64,000 bases of DNA from Liopterus haemorrhoidalis (GCA_963971575.1 OZ020611.1:19504092-19568091), one strand, 5' to 3'; shown: positions 22,668-32,730, numbered from the stretch's first letter. Translations and numbers: made by a program. Notes: generated from the letters alone by a model not told the origin.

Positions 22668-22970
22668 ACTTTGTATTGCTCACAAGTTTGTCAATGTTCG
22701 GGGAATCAATTGATGTAGCAAAACGCAACGTGTTTTCTAGGTGCGAATCTGTTATTCGCGTTATTGTTTTTGATTTAACAAACTTCAACCGACAAAAAAA
22801 CTGCTCACATTTGTTAGTTAGTTATATATTTTTTGGCGCAGAGCAACAAATGCTATTTGCGCCCTGCTCACATTTGTAAGTACTTCCAAAGAACATAATT
22901 CTATTCAGAGCAAAAGCTGTGAGTTTCGGAAATTTGTCAACTAGGAAATATTTCTCATAAAACTCCACTA
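22668..22970 (-). pseudogene. hAT transposase C-terminal dimerisation domain
   Basis: Reading on the minus strand from about 22970: FALNRIMFFGSTYKCEQ, then RLKFVKSKTITRITDSHLEN, TLRFATSIDSPNIDKLV. The order STY.CEQ.F...K.K.R..L.D.HL...LR.A.S...P.ID.L is the hAT C-terminal motif of Charlie/ZBED-like elements. A 64-bp duplication-flanked insertion (22815-22878) breaks the frame after KCEQ. Upstream catalytic sequence is not recognisable. Confidence 0.65.
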
Positions 22971-23004
22971 GTGAAATGTCCTTCATTTTTTATTCCAAAT
23001 CTGA

Positions 23005-23165
23005 GTTCTGCTGTAGCTCAAATGATTATTAAAAAACTATTGATTTTGATGGGATTATTATAGAACAAATATTCCTAGACATCCAGCATTATGTTGGCAT
23101 CTTACACTTTTTCAATACCTAGAAAACCTTGAAATGTGTGAAAATTCATACTTCACATTAATTGT
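23005..23165 (+). mobile_element. HLE 3' end fragment
   Basis: It contains ATACCTAGAAAACCTTGAAA, then GTGTGAAAATTCATAC and TTCACATTAATT, matching the 3' hairpin end of the HLE family. Upstream, CAAATATTCCTAGACATCCAGCA matches the subterminal block of other copies. The 5' part is missing. Confidence 0.6.
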
Positions 23166-23894
23166 TTTACTGTATAAAGTTATATTATGAGGTATTTTAA
23201 AAATAAATATAGGTAATTATACATTACTGGTGCGTTCTTCTATAGGAGTACGATTACCACGACAGCTTGTCTTTTCTTTCCTCACTGATTGCAAAGCACA
23301 ACTTACGCAGTAAGCCAGCGGGATAGTCACCCTTCGCTATCGTGCTTTTCTTTTTAAAATCAATCACTAAGATTTCTTTCAAATCCCAAAAAATCGTAGT
23401 CCTGATCTTCTTGGTCGACTGGAACATCTTTGCCTTTCTCGGTCACGTCTGTCTGGCCTACGCAATTCCATGGATTATTTTTAGTTCATTCATGCATAGA
23501 TGGTGCTACCTGACACTACCGTCGTTTTATTTCTATGACTCTTGGAACATAGTAAGGCCGGAGCCGGATTGTATAGTGAACAATAATATCTGACAACGAG
23601 CATGTAATAATTATTCCTTTGCTAGTGAAGGAATGAAATACACCCAAAATGCGTAAGAAGATGAGTGTTTTGGAATAATATTCCAACTCTTGTGTTGGAA
23701 TATTAACTTTCTGTAGTCAAAATTGGTAAATTCTATAGTGGTCGTGGAGAAATATATTTTTATCCTAAATAAGCTCAAGTTTTTTTCATTAACGCTTCAA
23801 AGGCCACAAAAAAAAATATGTTGCGTGTCGTATGCGGCCCGTGAGCAAACAATACCCCTTCTCTTACAGATAACATCATAAGTGACCCCCCCTA
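23166..23894. other. No recognised gene
   Basis: An 83-codon frame at 23342-23593 is hydrophobic-rich but matches no family I know. About 23790-23850 (AAAGGCCAC, GCGGCCCGTGAGC) resembles hAT subterminal DNA. The last 20 bases (23875-23894) are the left target duplication of the following LINE. Confidence 0.4.
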
Positions 23895-24660
23895 AAATAA
23901 TTAAAATGGATGTTGGGATTAGACATGAACACACCAACATACATTATACTGGACAAAACTAAAATGAAAAAAATAAAAATAGAGGCAGTCACAAAAGCCA
24001 TAAAGTATGAAGAGAATATAATTAAACACCCGGAAAAATAAATTCTTTATGAATGCTGGAGGAAAATGGAAAAACGGAATCAACAAGGAAAGCCACTATC
24101 AAGTTGGCTACTCAACAACAGCGGTAAGACTACAGAATGAATGAGAAGAAATGGGGCACGAAGTAACAGAGCGAATGATCGACATACAACAAACGGAGCA
24201 AGATACAAAAATAAGAGAAGATATGATAGCAAATATGAAAAGTCCTGGACGCTGAGAAAACCACAGTATTTGACAGAAAAAGGCAGTAAAGAAAAGAAAA
24301 AAAGTGATAGCGAGATTTAGATGAGGAAATGAAGAGAGGGACAATAATTTTTGTATGAAAGAGGAAGAAACATGTAGAATGTGCAGGGAAGGTAAGGAGA
24401 CATTTGTTGGAAGAATGTGAAGAAATACGACACAGAACGGAAACGAGAAAGGAAATTTTGGATGAAACAGGAAGGGGGTATGAATGGATGAAAGAAGTGA
24501 AAAACAGAAGGGAGGAAATTAAGGAAAGGAGTCAACGAAGATATTAATGAAAGGAGAAGGAGAGTAGATTTTAAGCCGAAATGCGAATATTATAATTATT
24601 ATTAAGTAAAAGTTAATTAGTGTAAGATAAAATGTAGTAAATAATATTGAATAATACAAA
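23895..24660 (+). mobile_element. 5'-truncated LINE 3' end (R1-like) with about 20-bp TSD
   Basis: ATCATAAGTGACCCCCCCTA at 23875-23894 recurs as ATCATAAGTGACCCCTCCCTA at 25379-25399. The copy between them is a LINE tail plus a mariner that later inserted at its 3' end (24663-25373). Long target duplication and 5' truncation are as expected for target-primed reverse transcription. The tail is A/T-rich (ATAATTATTATTAAG). Confidence 0.7.
23912..24545 (+). pseudogene. Non-LTR retrotransposon ORF2 C-terminus (zinc-knuckle region)
   Basis: Readable pieces in several frames are LGLDMNTPTYIILDKTK, ECWRKMEKRNQQGK, SWTLRKPQYLTEKGSKE, then EEETCRMCREGKET and HLLEECEEIRHRTE. The last part is the Cys-Cys-His-Cys knuckle found at the end of R1/Jockey-group LINE proteins. 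Several frameshifts and stops separate the pieces. Reverse transcriptase and endonuclease domains are absent. Clade assignment is from motif memory only. Confidence 0.6.
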
Positions 24661-24662
24661 TA

Positions 24663-25373
24663 CGTGGGATATTTCCAAAGTTCTGGGAATTTAGCTATAA
24701 TTTTTATTAATTTGTTAATTTTCGTCAAATTACAATGTAGTTTTTCAACATAATCTCCATTTAACTGAATACATTTATTCCAACGATAAACTAATTTTTT
24801 TAAGCCGTCCTTAAAGATCAGACCTATTGAGTTTCTGTTCTGGTCCCAACAGCCTTGGCACCCAGCGCGGCGAAACCTTGCTAACGCCCAAACAATCATG
24901 CAAGATGTCATGAGCTTGTCGAGTACCTATCCCTAGGCGCACACTAATTTGACGAATAGTCATTCGCCTGTCCTCTTTCAATAGGTCTTCGACGGCAATA
25001 ATGTTTCTTTCATTTACCGACGTGCTTGGGCGCCCACTGCGTGGATCATCTTCTAGTGATGTTCTACCGGTTTTAAAACGATCGATCCACCGATAAACAG
25101 TACTTTTGGATTCTGCAGACTCACCAAATACTCCTTGCAGACGCTGAATAATTTCTAATGTTTTCACACCTTCTTTCCTGCGTCTTCCATGGTTACAAAA
25201 ACAGTGCTATGAAAACGCGTCTATATCAGTCGAACACCTAAATCAGACTGAACAATATTGCACTAGATAGTTGCATAAACATGTCAAGACTTGTCTGGCA
25301 TCAATAACATTGCCTATAAGTTCTGTAGCTAGTAATTATAGCACAATTCCCAGAATTTAGGAAATATCCCTCA
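24663..25373 (-). mobile_element. Internally deleted mariner element with TA TSD
   Basis: Inverted termini GGGATATTTCCAAAGTTCTG and GGGATATTTCCTAAATTCTG extend for about 35 bp, and TA flanks both ends. At 711 bp it is roughly half the usual 1.3 kb. The coding region joins the N-terminal DNA-binding part directly to the last few dozen bases of the transposase. It sits between a LINE tail and that LINE's right target duplication. Confidence 0.8.
24741..25167 (-). pseudogene. Mariner transposase: DNA-binding domain fused to C-terminal tail
   Basis: The open frame from 25167 begins MKTLEIIQRLQGVFGESAES and has the paired helix-turn-helix of mariner: TVYRWIDRFKTGRTSLEDD, then RSGRPSTSV, then MTIRQISVRLGIG, and ends near WVPRLLGPEQK. 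A large deletion removes the whole catalytic core. In the next frame, from 24815, the terminal segment reads FKDGLKKLVYRWNKCIQLNG, then DYVEK. Deletion and frame change make it inactive. The true start probably lies a little upstream. Confidence 0.8.
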
Positions 25374-25399
25374 TATCTATCATAAGTGACCCCTCCCTA

Positions 25400-25971
25400 A
25401 CCATGAGTTCTTTATACGCCACTGGTTCAACCTGTAGTATTTTAAAATTATTTTGTGTTATTTCTGGTAAAGTTAAAGTAAACAAGTATTCTGATAGAAA
25501 ATACAATAGAATTTTGTTCAATTTATTTTTGACTGACGTTATAAAATATATCTATTGAAAGAATCTTAAGCACTGTCCAAATTGCAAAACATTTCAATTC
25601 TATTGGGAATTCAAGATAAATTGTCCTATAACAACGACATGGAAAAACAATAAATATCTTGAAAAAAATTCGTATATAGAAGGAACTACAGAGCTAGAAC
25701 CTATCATCTAGTAGTCAACAGTCCCCTAACTGGCTTCCCCATGTTATGGAATAAAAGATGAAGAGACCAGTCACATCGATCATCGTTCATGTCAATCAAG
25801 TGATCATTTTTTTTGTTGTCATTATTAAAAATTGTATAGAGTGCTGCACTTAACGTACAATACATACAAATGATTTGATATATTTTTATAGATATGTCAA
25901 CGGATATCGTTATAAAGTATCTCCAAAGAACAACGTTGCTGTTTTATACTGAAATATGTTAATTAGACGAT
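25400..25971. other. No recognised gene
   Basis: TATACGCCACTGG at about 25414-25426 resembles an inverted hAT end without a visible partner. The rest is AT-rich with no open frame of interest. Confidence 0.4.
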
Positions 25972-26075
25972 ATTATTTTACTATCTGATAATGTAGCAGA
26001 AATGGTGTACATGCTGGAAGAACTTAAAATGGAAACTGAAAGAATCGGATTGAAGGTAAATATCTCTAAAGGCGC
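25972..26075 (+). pseudogene. LINE reverse transcriptase fragment (xADD region)
   Basis: One frame reads DDIILLSDNVAEMVYMLEEL, then KMETERIGLKVNISK. DDIxLLS followed by about 20 residues and GLKVNxSK is the core of the reverse transcriptase palm (the aspartates of the YADD box and the GLxxNxxKT region). The tyrosine and alanine of the box are not preserved in frame. The fragment is about 100 bases and has no element ends. The type resembles the LINE tail at 27302-27896. Confidence 0.6.
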
Positions 26076-26411
26076 CTACAGACGGCGTGGCAAGTCACGG
26101 CCAATGTTTATACGTAATTTTTTAAGTACAGTAATACCTTGAAGTTACGCGATAGGTGGGACTGACGTAAATCGCTTAACTCGAATTCGCGTAAGTCGGG
26201 GTACAACTTTGCATATAAATACATACAATTTTGTTTAATTGGGACCAAGGACTTACAAAGACATTAGTTTAGAAGAAAAATATTTAATGAAATTGCAGTT
26301 CTTTAGACATATTAATACAAAATATGTACATATAAAAAACTAAATAAACGATTTATTTAAAAAAGTCATTTCGATGTCGATGGCTTCATAAAATCTAACA
26401 AATTCGTCTGA

Positions 26412-26940
26412 CTACACAGTGCTTTCTTTTTTGCAAGCTAATAATTTTTTTATTCCTTGCTTTGTAGCTCTTACGCGTTCTTCGTTGGGTTCTATGTTTT
26501 CTAAAATGTTTAAGCCATTCTCAATTGAGCTGAGACCTTCTGTCAAGCTAGCAATTGCTATGTGCTTTTCTGGTGGAATTGGGTCTGAAGTGTCTTCATC
26601 GTTGTTTAGCTTACGCTTATCTATGATCTCATCGATTGTTAGTTCCTGAGTAAGTGAATCCAACAGCTCGTTAACATCGTTAGCATTGACTTCCAAATCT
26701 AATTGCCTGCCAAGATTAACAACTTCTTCTACCACATGAGCGATATCTGTTTGTAGCGTTGTTTCCGTCTCGTTTTTGAAAACAAAAAAATGGACAAATA
26801 TTCTTCCAGACACCATTCAAAGTTTTTTTGGATATTTCATCCCAAGATTTTTCAATGATTCTTACGGCATCTAAATTATTGAATTGTTTCCAAAAGTCTT
26901 TAACAGATAACTCACTATTTCGCACCATAGCTTCATTCAT
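26412..26940 (-). pseudogene. Tigger-type transposase C-terminus, frameshifted
   Basis: Frame one (from 26940) reads VKDFWKQFNNLDAVRIIEKS, then WDEISKKTLNGVWKNICPFF. Frame two (to 26412) continues VVNLGRQLDLEVNANDVNEL, LDSLTQELTIDEIIDKRK and KKLLACKKESTV. The arrangement F.i.dAi..i..sW.ei...TLNg.W...P, then ...v.ELL......LT.eEi.e is the usual end of Tigger/jerky-type transposases. A frameshift lies where the two frames overlap (26716-26816). The DDE core and HTH are missing. Confidence 0.7.
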
Positions 26941-26962
26941 ATGTGCAAACGAACCCCTCGTG

Positions 26963-27089
26963 TATACTAGCGTCGGCGAATCAGTGCTGTTACGTCACAC
27001 GACGTAACAAACAATTGCATTGTTCCAAACAATACATTCGTTTGTTTCGTATTGTGACGTAACTGCACTGATTCGCCGACGCTAGTATA
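26963..27089. mobile_element. Short foldback MITE nested in the Tigger-like element
   Basis: TATACTAGCGTCGGCGAATC and its inverse at the right bound 127 bp, with arms of about 38 bp that continue through CAGTGC.GTTACGTCACA. A related half-copy (TGTGACGTAACTGCACTG, then TTTCGCCGA) lies at about 45419-45445. No coding sequence; a TA target is likely. Confidence 0.75.
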
Positions 27090-27301
27090 GTAAGCTTTGA
27101 ATGTTTTGATTACTCCGTGTTGTCAAACGTCTAGCGGCAATGTCGCCAAACGAACCGCGTAACTCTTAGTTAGCGTAAGTCGGGGTAGCGTAAATCAGGG
27201 TAGCGTAAGTCGGGGTATTACTGTATTTAATAAGTGTAAGAAGCATAATTCTGGATGTCCAGGAATATTTGTTATATAATTATAGCAAAATCAACAGTTT
27301 G

Positions 27302-27896
27302 TCCTATGTCCTGTGAGGAGCGTCCATAAAACTCTTCCAGCGTATTCTATTGACCGCAAGATGTTTAATCTCCAGCCACGATTTTCCATAATTCCTCGCT
27401 TCTTGAATAATTGTCCGTCTCCAGGTTGTTTTTGGCCTTCCGATTTTGCGTGTGCCTTGTGGATTTCAATCCAAGGCCATTCTAGGAACGATAATCCGCT
27501 CTCTCCTCAGGATGTTTATTTCCTTCTGGATGTCTGTTTGGTTGGTTCGTTCCCATAGCTCTGCGTTAGATATTCTTTCCGGCCAGAACACTCAGATGAT
27601 TCTGCGGAGACATCTGTTTACAAAGGATTGCAGTTTGGAAACAATTACACGGGTAACCTTCCAGGTCTCACATCCGTAGAGTAGCACCGATTTCACATTT
27701 ATGTTGAACAAGCGCAGCTTTGTGTTTCTTGAGATATAATTGAATCTCCAGACAGCATTTATCATACCGAAAGCTTGCCTGGCCTTGTTCAAGCGTCGCT
27801 CAATATCCAGCATTGCTCCTCCATCTTTGGCAATTATGCTGCCAAGGTAACAAATCTCATCTACATCATCAATATCTTCCTGGCCAATTTTTAACT
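27302..27896 (-). pseudogene. Non-LTR retrotransposon (RTE-like) reverse transcriptase C-terminus
   Basis: The minus strand reads VDEICYLGSIIAKDGGA, then RLNKARQAFGMINAVWRFNY, TKLRLFNINVKSVLLYGCE, SKLQSFVNRCLRRI. After a short break it continues ERISNAELWERTNQ, RKIGRPKTTWRR and KHLAVNRIRWKSF. This is the familiar thumb and C-terminal region of RTE-group LINE proteins. There are frame breaks after LRRII and a stop before NPQGTRK. The 3' boundary falls at the HLE junction (27301), and it is 5' truncated. Confidence 0.75.
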
Positions 27897-27907
27897 TTGA
27901 GTATTAA

Positions 27908-28087
27908 TTTGAATAAAAGAATTCTTGACCGTATTTTATAGATAAATATATAGGTATTTTCTTGGGTTTCGGTCGATAATTAAAAGCAAATTTAGTCAAA
28001 TATTTAAAAAGATTTATTTATTTGCTAACTAGTTTCGGTTCTATCTGAAGTATTTATGTGTATATATATTTTGAAGTATGTTCTATC
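27908..28087 (-). mobile_element. 180-bp insertion with 11-bp TSD, possibly Penelope-like
   Basis: TTGAGTATTAA flanks it exactly at 27897-27907 and 28088-28098. On the minus strand it contains AGAACCGAAACTAGTTAGC, reminiscent of the GAAAC-plus-palindrome end of hammerhead-bearing Penelope-like terminal sequences. The CUGANGA core is not intact, so the class is uncertain. Confidence 0.45.
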
Positions 28088-28379
28088 TTGAGTATTAAGA
28101 GCTTCCATTTAATTTTTAAATAATTTGCCAAAAATCCCAGAGTTTCTTCTGCATTTACTTCGTATTCAAGTCTTCATTAGATTAATGAGACATATATTGA
28201 CAAATGGCTTCATTTTTTCAATTTCAGAAACCTATTTCTCACTATTAACAATATGATATTTGATTTATTTTTTCACATTGTTAAAATTAACAGACACTTA
28301 TATCTATATCAATACCTATATCAATAGACAAAAACAAATGATTTTTTTTTTTTTTTTGTTTTTGTTTTTTTTTTTTATT

Positions 28380-28514
28380 TAATGACCTTTGCTGCTGTGG
28401 CAATTATCCAGGACAATTTTTATTTGAGGAAATTTCCATGCCTGAACGGGATTCGAACCCGAGACCTTCGCAACGCAGAGCGCATGTGTTATCACTACGC
28501 TACGCCGGTCGGCA
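28380..28514 (-). mobile_element. tRNA-derived SINE, family B copy 1
   Basis: On the minus strand the head GCCGACCGGCGTAGCGTAGT holds a box A, and GGTTCGAATCCCGTTCAGGC holds a perfect box B. The body has GGAAATTTCCTCAAATAAA, AATTGTCCTGGATAATTGCC and an A-rich tail next to the (T/G)n run at 28341-28377. It shares head and body with 37421-37560 and the body only with 51099-51255. Confidence 0.85.
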
Positions 28515-28951
28515 TGATTTTGTTTAATCATTCAATTGTCACTATATGCGGTTCACTTTTGTAAGGACAAACTAGATCTGGTTATTTTGGTTACTTTTAT
28601 AGTGTATTACTGACTTTAAATGTCAACTAAAAATATTCTTTACGCTGTAAAACCGAATTTAGGTTTGTAGGTTATGATCATTATAGTTAAGATATTATTT
28701 TTGATTATGACATATGTCAAATGGATCGACATTTTAAAAAAGTGAAATTTTTTAATACCAACATGACAATTCCAAAGGTGCAAACTATTGAAATCAAAAT
28801 TTCCTCTTAGTTTGTCCTTCCAAAAGTGAATAGCATATATTAAATTTACAATTACAATGAATATGCAAGAATTACCCGAATATATCGAGAAAAATGCACA
28901 AAAGTAACAGAAACTGTGTTACCACGAAAATCTAAACCGAAATACGACTAA
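28515..28951. other. No recognised gene
   Basis: AT-rich, without open frames or terminal repeats. Confidence 0.4.
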
Positions 28952-30491
28952 TGGGTCTATTCTGTAACGTAATATTAGCTCTGTATCGCCATAACTCTAT
29001 AAGAATATAGCGCTATAGCGAAAGCGCTATTCTGTATGTACGAAGGCGGTCTATAAACCTTACATTTCTATAAGAAATGACTGTAAAGTTATGGCGACAA
29101 AAATCTCGCCATAAGACTTATAGTAACAAGTATACAGTTGACATTTTCTACGTTCTTCATCGTTTATTGACAGATTTATCATTAATATGGACAATGATAT
29201 TCCCTTATTTATTTATTAACTGCTACAAGAAGACTATGCAAGATATATATATATAATATATTACTTAAAAAAAGAAAGAACTAGTTACTATAAACAAAAA
29301 TTATTATTCACTAGGAGAAAAAAAATCACTAATGAAAATAGAAAACAAACAAATATATTATTAAACATAAAATCTTTTAAACTAGAATATTTTAATAAAA
29401 CACTACAATAATTATAAGGTCTGGTCTTGGTTTTCTTAAAATTTAAATAAAAATGTATCTGAGCATGAAAATACCAGTCCTAAACAAAACCCATCTTTAA
29501 ATCATCTTTAAATTAAACATCAAAATGAAAATCTTTGTTTTCATACTTGTATTTGACCACTTCAAGCAAAAATCTTTTATTTTGCAACTCCAAATAATGA
29601 TCTCGAGTTGTCTTTATTTTTTTCACCAGTGTAGAAAATATATTAGTATTTTCAGAATATTTATTTACTTATGTCATTTAATGTTGACTTGTTTACGTTT
29701 TTCTTCTTCTTCTTCTTCTTAAAGGACGGGCTTGGGGAGGTGGAGGGTGTACAAGCAGTAGATGCTTTCGAAGTTATAGACGTGGTGGCCAGGTACACTA
29801 CAGAGGCTGTGGATGATGTAGACGGTGTACTGGCTATGGAGGGTGCAAATACTGTGAGAGCTGCACTAGTTGACGGGACCATATACTCGGGGGTTGTGGT
29901 CTCGGTTAATTCTGGGGCGACACTTGCTGTCGAGCAGCCAGACAAGTTGAAACTGTCGATGGTTTGATTTGTTTATTTTTCGTACTACTCTCTACTTGTA
30001 TTTACCATTCTTTTTCTTTTTTTTGCTGCTTCCAACAGTGCATTTTTTTTTTTTTTTTCGTAATTGTATGTAATATTAAAAAATGTACCCGTAATAGTTA
30101 CCCGTTTAGATGGTTTAGGTATTTTTGAAAAGTATGGTTAAGATTGCATATTTTAAATAATTTTGTTAATTATATGTAATCAATACATGCATAAATAAAA
30201 ATTATGACTTGCTTTTCTTGAGCACTTAACATTAATTTATAACATTTTGTAATAAATTTAAAAAAACGTTAAAAAAATAAATATGGGAACTATAATGAAT
30301 GAAACTGACGCTACAAATAATAAACATGAAGTTGGTTGCGTTGTAAGCTGTTGTATTACAGACCAAGGTTATAGTAGACGTTACAGAATAGGAAAATATG
30401 GAACTATATAAAATAACCCACTACAGTCTAATGTAAGCTACATGCTCTGTACGGATATAGAGATACATTGAGAAGTTAGAGAACAGACCCA
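28952..30491. mobile_element. PIF/Harbinger-like TIR element, 1.54 kb
   Basis: The inverted termini TGGGTCTATTCTGTAAC and TGGGTCTGTTCTCTAAC are flanked by TAA on both sides (28949-28951, 30492-30494). TWA 3-bp duplications are diagnostic of PIF/Harbinger. A start MDNDIPLF at 29187 stops after ten codons and could be the first codons of a decayed transposase. A 94-codon frame on the opposite strand is described separately. Two poly-A/T tracts at about 30043-30060 and 30566-30590 lie in or beside it. Confidence 0.7.
29661..29945 (-). CDS. Ser/Thr/Ala-rich ORF within the Harbinger-like element
   Basis: The 94-residue open frame has a low-complexity Ser/Thr/Ala/Pro body (SIASTPSTSSTASVVYLA) and a Lys run FKKKKKKKN near its end, followed by VNKSTLND. 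Harbingers often encode a second Myb/SANT-like protein, and such a basic plus Ser-rich linker could come from it, but I see no SANT domain. The opposite strand is open for 98 codons too, so the frame may reflect a triplet-like repeat rather than a gene. Confidence 0.3.
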   Translation of the reverse strand: MSGCSTASVAPELTETTTPEYMVPSTSAALTVFAPSIASTPSTSSTASVVYLATTSITSKASTACTPSTSPSPSFKKKKKKKNVNKSTLNDISK

Positions 30492-30494
30492 TAA

Positions 30495-31563
30495 GAATCT
30501 CGAAGTGAAAAATACAAAATACTAAACATAACTTCAAATAAAAACCACAAATAATAAATTTAAAACTAAAAAAAAAAAAAAAAAAAAATAAAAATAAAAA
30601 ACAGTTGCAACAAACCATTTTAGTTGATTTACTATCAAATCTTTCTTGTTCTCGACAGCTCATTCAGAGCACCTACATTAAAACCTTAATATCTTCCAAA
30701 TGAAGCATTTACAGTCGGCGAAAGGAACATTTTTACTTGTTTTGAGGGATAGAATTCATATTTTAAATTGGTGTACTTAAACCTAAAACAGCCTGTATAT
30801 TTGCTGGTGTGGAAAACTACAAAGCAATATTTCATATAATATCCGGATCATTCATCTCTGCAGTGTGATTCTAACTCCATCAGTTGATTAATATACTGCA
30901 ATCATCCCATCAACAGCGTTTTAGGGGACTGAGGAATGCACCTTTGATTGATATGTATAATTTACACCGTCTTTGATGATTCAGGACATCTACATAAATA
31001 TATATCAATTGAAATAAATAAATATCAAAATTAATAAAATAGATACTGTTGAAGAAGTTTTGAATATGACAAATTATTTCACGAAAAACTTTGACAAGTT
31101 ACTATCTAGAATTCTATTAGACTTGAAATTTAAACAGAAAACTTTAAATAGGTTTTGAGGTTGTCATAAAATTTATAGATCTGTAAGTTACTTTAGCTTC
31201 AGCTGTTTTTTAACATTGACAGACTGGTGTTCTAGATGTGTTACAAAAAAAATGACGAAAGCCAGTAATGTTTTATTTTGTTCGAATATGTTGAACTGTT
31301 TCAAAATAATTTATAAAGAAAAGAAGACACATTTAAAAATATATTATATGTTTAGGTAACTAATATTAATAATAATGAACTCTGATAGAAGAAGATCCCA
31401 ATCCGACCTTTTGAGAACTTGAATATATGATATATGTTAACCATATAACAAAAACCAGTGGCGAAGGGAAACCTCCGCTAGACTTGCCCTCCCATAAAAA
31501 AAAAAAAAATTAATTAATTTTTTTTTTTTAATATTTAGATAAATCTTCAAAAATACATCAAAT
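30495..31563. other. No recognised gene
   Basis: AT-rich with a homopolymer A/T patch at about 31498-31530. No ends, RNA gene or protein similarity seen. Confidence 0.4.
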
Positions 31564-31565
31564 TA

Positions 31566-31955
31566 CAGTCTGTTTCAAACGGTTAGGCGGAACTAAATGG
31601 GAATTTCGTTCTTTTAGGTTGTCACGAGAAGGGACCTTGCTTGGGTAATTTCATTTTTTACGTTGGAATGTCAAAATTTTAAATTCCAACAATGAAACCA
31701 TGGAAACGAATGACATTAAATTATTTTTTTACATATTTTAATAAAAAAATAAATGGGAAATTTGTATTAAGAAAGACAGAAAAAATCAAAATATAAAGAA
31801 AATGACATTTTAAAATGATATTAACCTTAACAAAAAAATGTTTATTGTAAGTATGATTTACAAAGCTTAAACAAAACGGCCGAAAAGCACGATTTAAACG
31901 ATGAAAGTAACTAGACTGCAAAATCTAGTTCCGCCTAACCATTTGGAACAGACTT
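31566..31955. mobile_element. TA-flanked MITE, family M1 copy 1
   Basis: The termini CAGTCTGTTTCAAACGGTTA and, inverted, AAGTCTGTTCCAAATGGTTA have about 30-bp arms through GGCGGAACTA, and TA flanks both ends. A second copy (39676-40083) is alike over its full length. The shared minus-strand frame starting MQSSYFHRLNRAFRPF occurs in both only because the DNA is repeated. Probably Tc1/mariner-derived. Confidence 0.75.
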
Positions 31956-31989
31956 TATGTTCTATACAAATTTTTGTCCAAGGTTTGGT

Positions 31990-32665
31990 TGACTAGTTAC
32001 GAATTAATTATCATAACCATGGAAACGTTACATATAAGTATGAAAAAATTGAGACTTGGAAAAATTTTAAATAATTTTACAAAAAAATTTCAAAATTTTT
32101 CGTTTTATCAAAAAACGTCTCAAATAAAAGTTAATAGTTATTACATTTATAGTAACTTTTGTTCAATAAATTTTTTCGAAATATTTTTCTGTTGCTAAAT
32201 ATTCGCAAAAATCTTAAAATCGACACGAGTAAACTCCCATTTCTAGTCAATCGATTTTCATAAAAAACAATAGGGTTCTTTCCATTTAATAGGAGAATTT
32301 TTTAGTACCAGAACGAATTCTCTAAGTTGAACCGTTCTTGAGTTATCGTGTATACACACAGACACACACACACACACATCCGGACGGCACTTCGAAAATA
32401 AGTTTTTTGGAGTCCCTGGACCATGAAACGTGGTTATCAGTCAAAATCTCGAAAATTTTCGCGATTACAAACACACAGACACACACACAGACACATACAC
32501 AGACACACACACACAGGCACACACACACATACGGACGGCACTTCTAAAATAGGTTTTTTGGATTCCCTGGACCATGAAACGTGGTCATCAGTCAAAATCT
32601 CGACATCGAAAATTTTCACGATTACAATACTTGCCCCTTATATATTAAGGTCGGGCAAGTAATAG
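31990..32665 (+). repeat. Dispersed repeat R2, copy 1, with (CA)n arrays
   Basis: The block 32020-32280 (ACCATGGAAACGTTACATAT to GTAAACTCCCATTTCTAGTC) recurs inverted at about 52890-53080 and in part at 43340-43455. Two (CA)n arrays (about 32353-32379 and 32468-32530) each precede a copy of CGGACGGCACTTC..AAATA and CCCTGGACCATGAAACGTGG. The right end is a hairpin ACTTGCCCCTTATATATTAAG to GGGCAAGT. A microsatellite plus a 3' hairpin suggests another Helitron-like non-autonomous family. Confidence 0.55.
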
Positions 32666-32730
32666 TCAAAAATACAGTTGTATTATGTCACTCCATGCCA
32701 TCATCATTATCATCTTTCAGCCGTTCGAAT

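Larger units (their letters stand above)
20656..22980 (-). mobile_element. hAT element remnant (GGGCCGG-type end and transposase tail)
   Basis: CAGGTATGTGCAACTTCC at 20656, followed by GGGCCGGATAGCG and GCGGGCCAG, is a common hAT 3' terminus. A transposase tail on the minus strand lies at 22668-22970. A pogo-like element (21121-22223) is nested between them. The 5' end is not identified; GCGGCCCGTGAGC at about 23835 may belong to it. Confidence 0.5.
26129..27223 (-). mobile_element. Tigger/pogo-like element with TA TSD
   Basis: The termini CAGTAATACCTTGAAGTTACGC and, inverted, CAGTAATACCCCGACTTACGC are flanked by TA. The right end carries three copies of a 17-bp unit GTAGCGTAAGTCGGG. The transposase tail runs on the minus strand. 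The 5' part of the gene is replaced by a short foldback insertion (26963-27089). It is 1095 bp, less than half of a full Tigger. Confidence 0.75.
27230..28300 (-). mobile_element. HLE copy 7, split by a LINE and a Penelope-like piece
   Basis: 27230-27301 (TTAATAAGTGTAAGAAGC to CAAAATCAACAGTTT) and about 28092-28300 (TTAAGAGCTTCC to TTTCAGAAACCTATTTCTCA) are the flanks of one copy when compared with copies at 4511 and 42280. The interval is occupied by a LINE tail (27302-27896) and a 180-bp insertion (27908-28087). Confidence 0.55.

Noticed and set aside
28321..28380. (T/G)n run as a Pol III terminator of a host gene
   Set aside because: It is the A-rich tail of the inverted SINE next to it.
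31721..31921. 66-residue frame MQSSYFHRLNRAFRPF shared with 39858-40049
   Set aside because: Conserved only because both lie in copies of the same MITE; indels in the second copy break the frame without preference for multiples of three.
32338..32662. Thr/His- and Cys/Val-rich frames on both strands
   Set aside because: Translation of (CA)n microsatellites in repeat R2.
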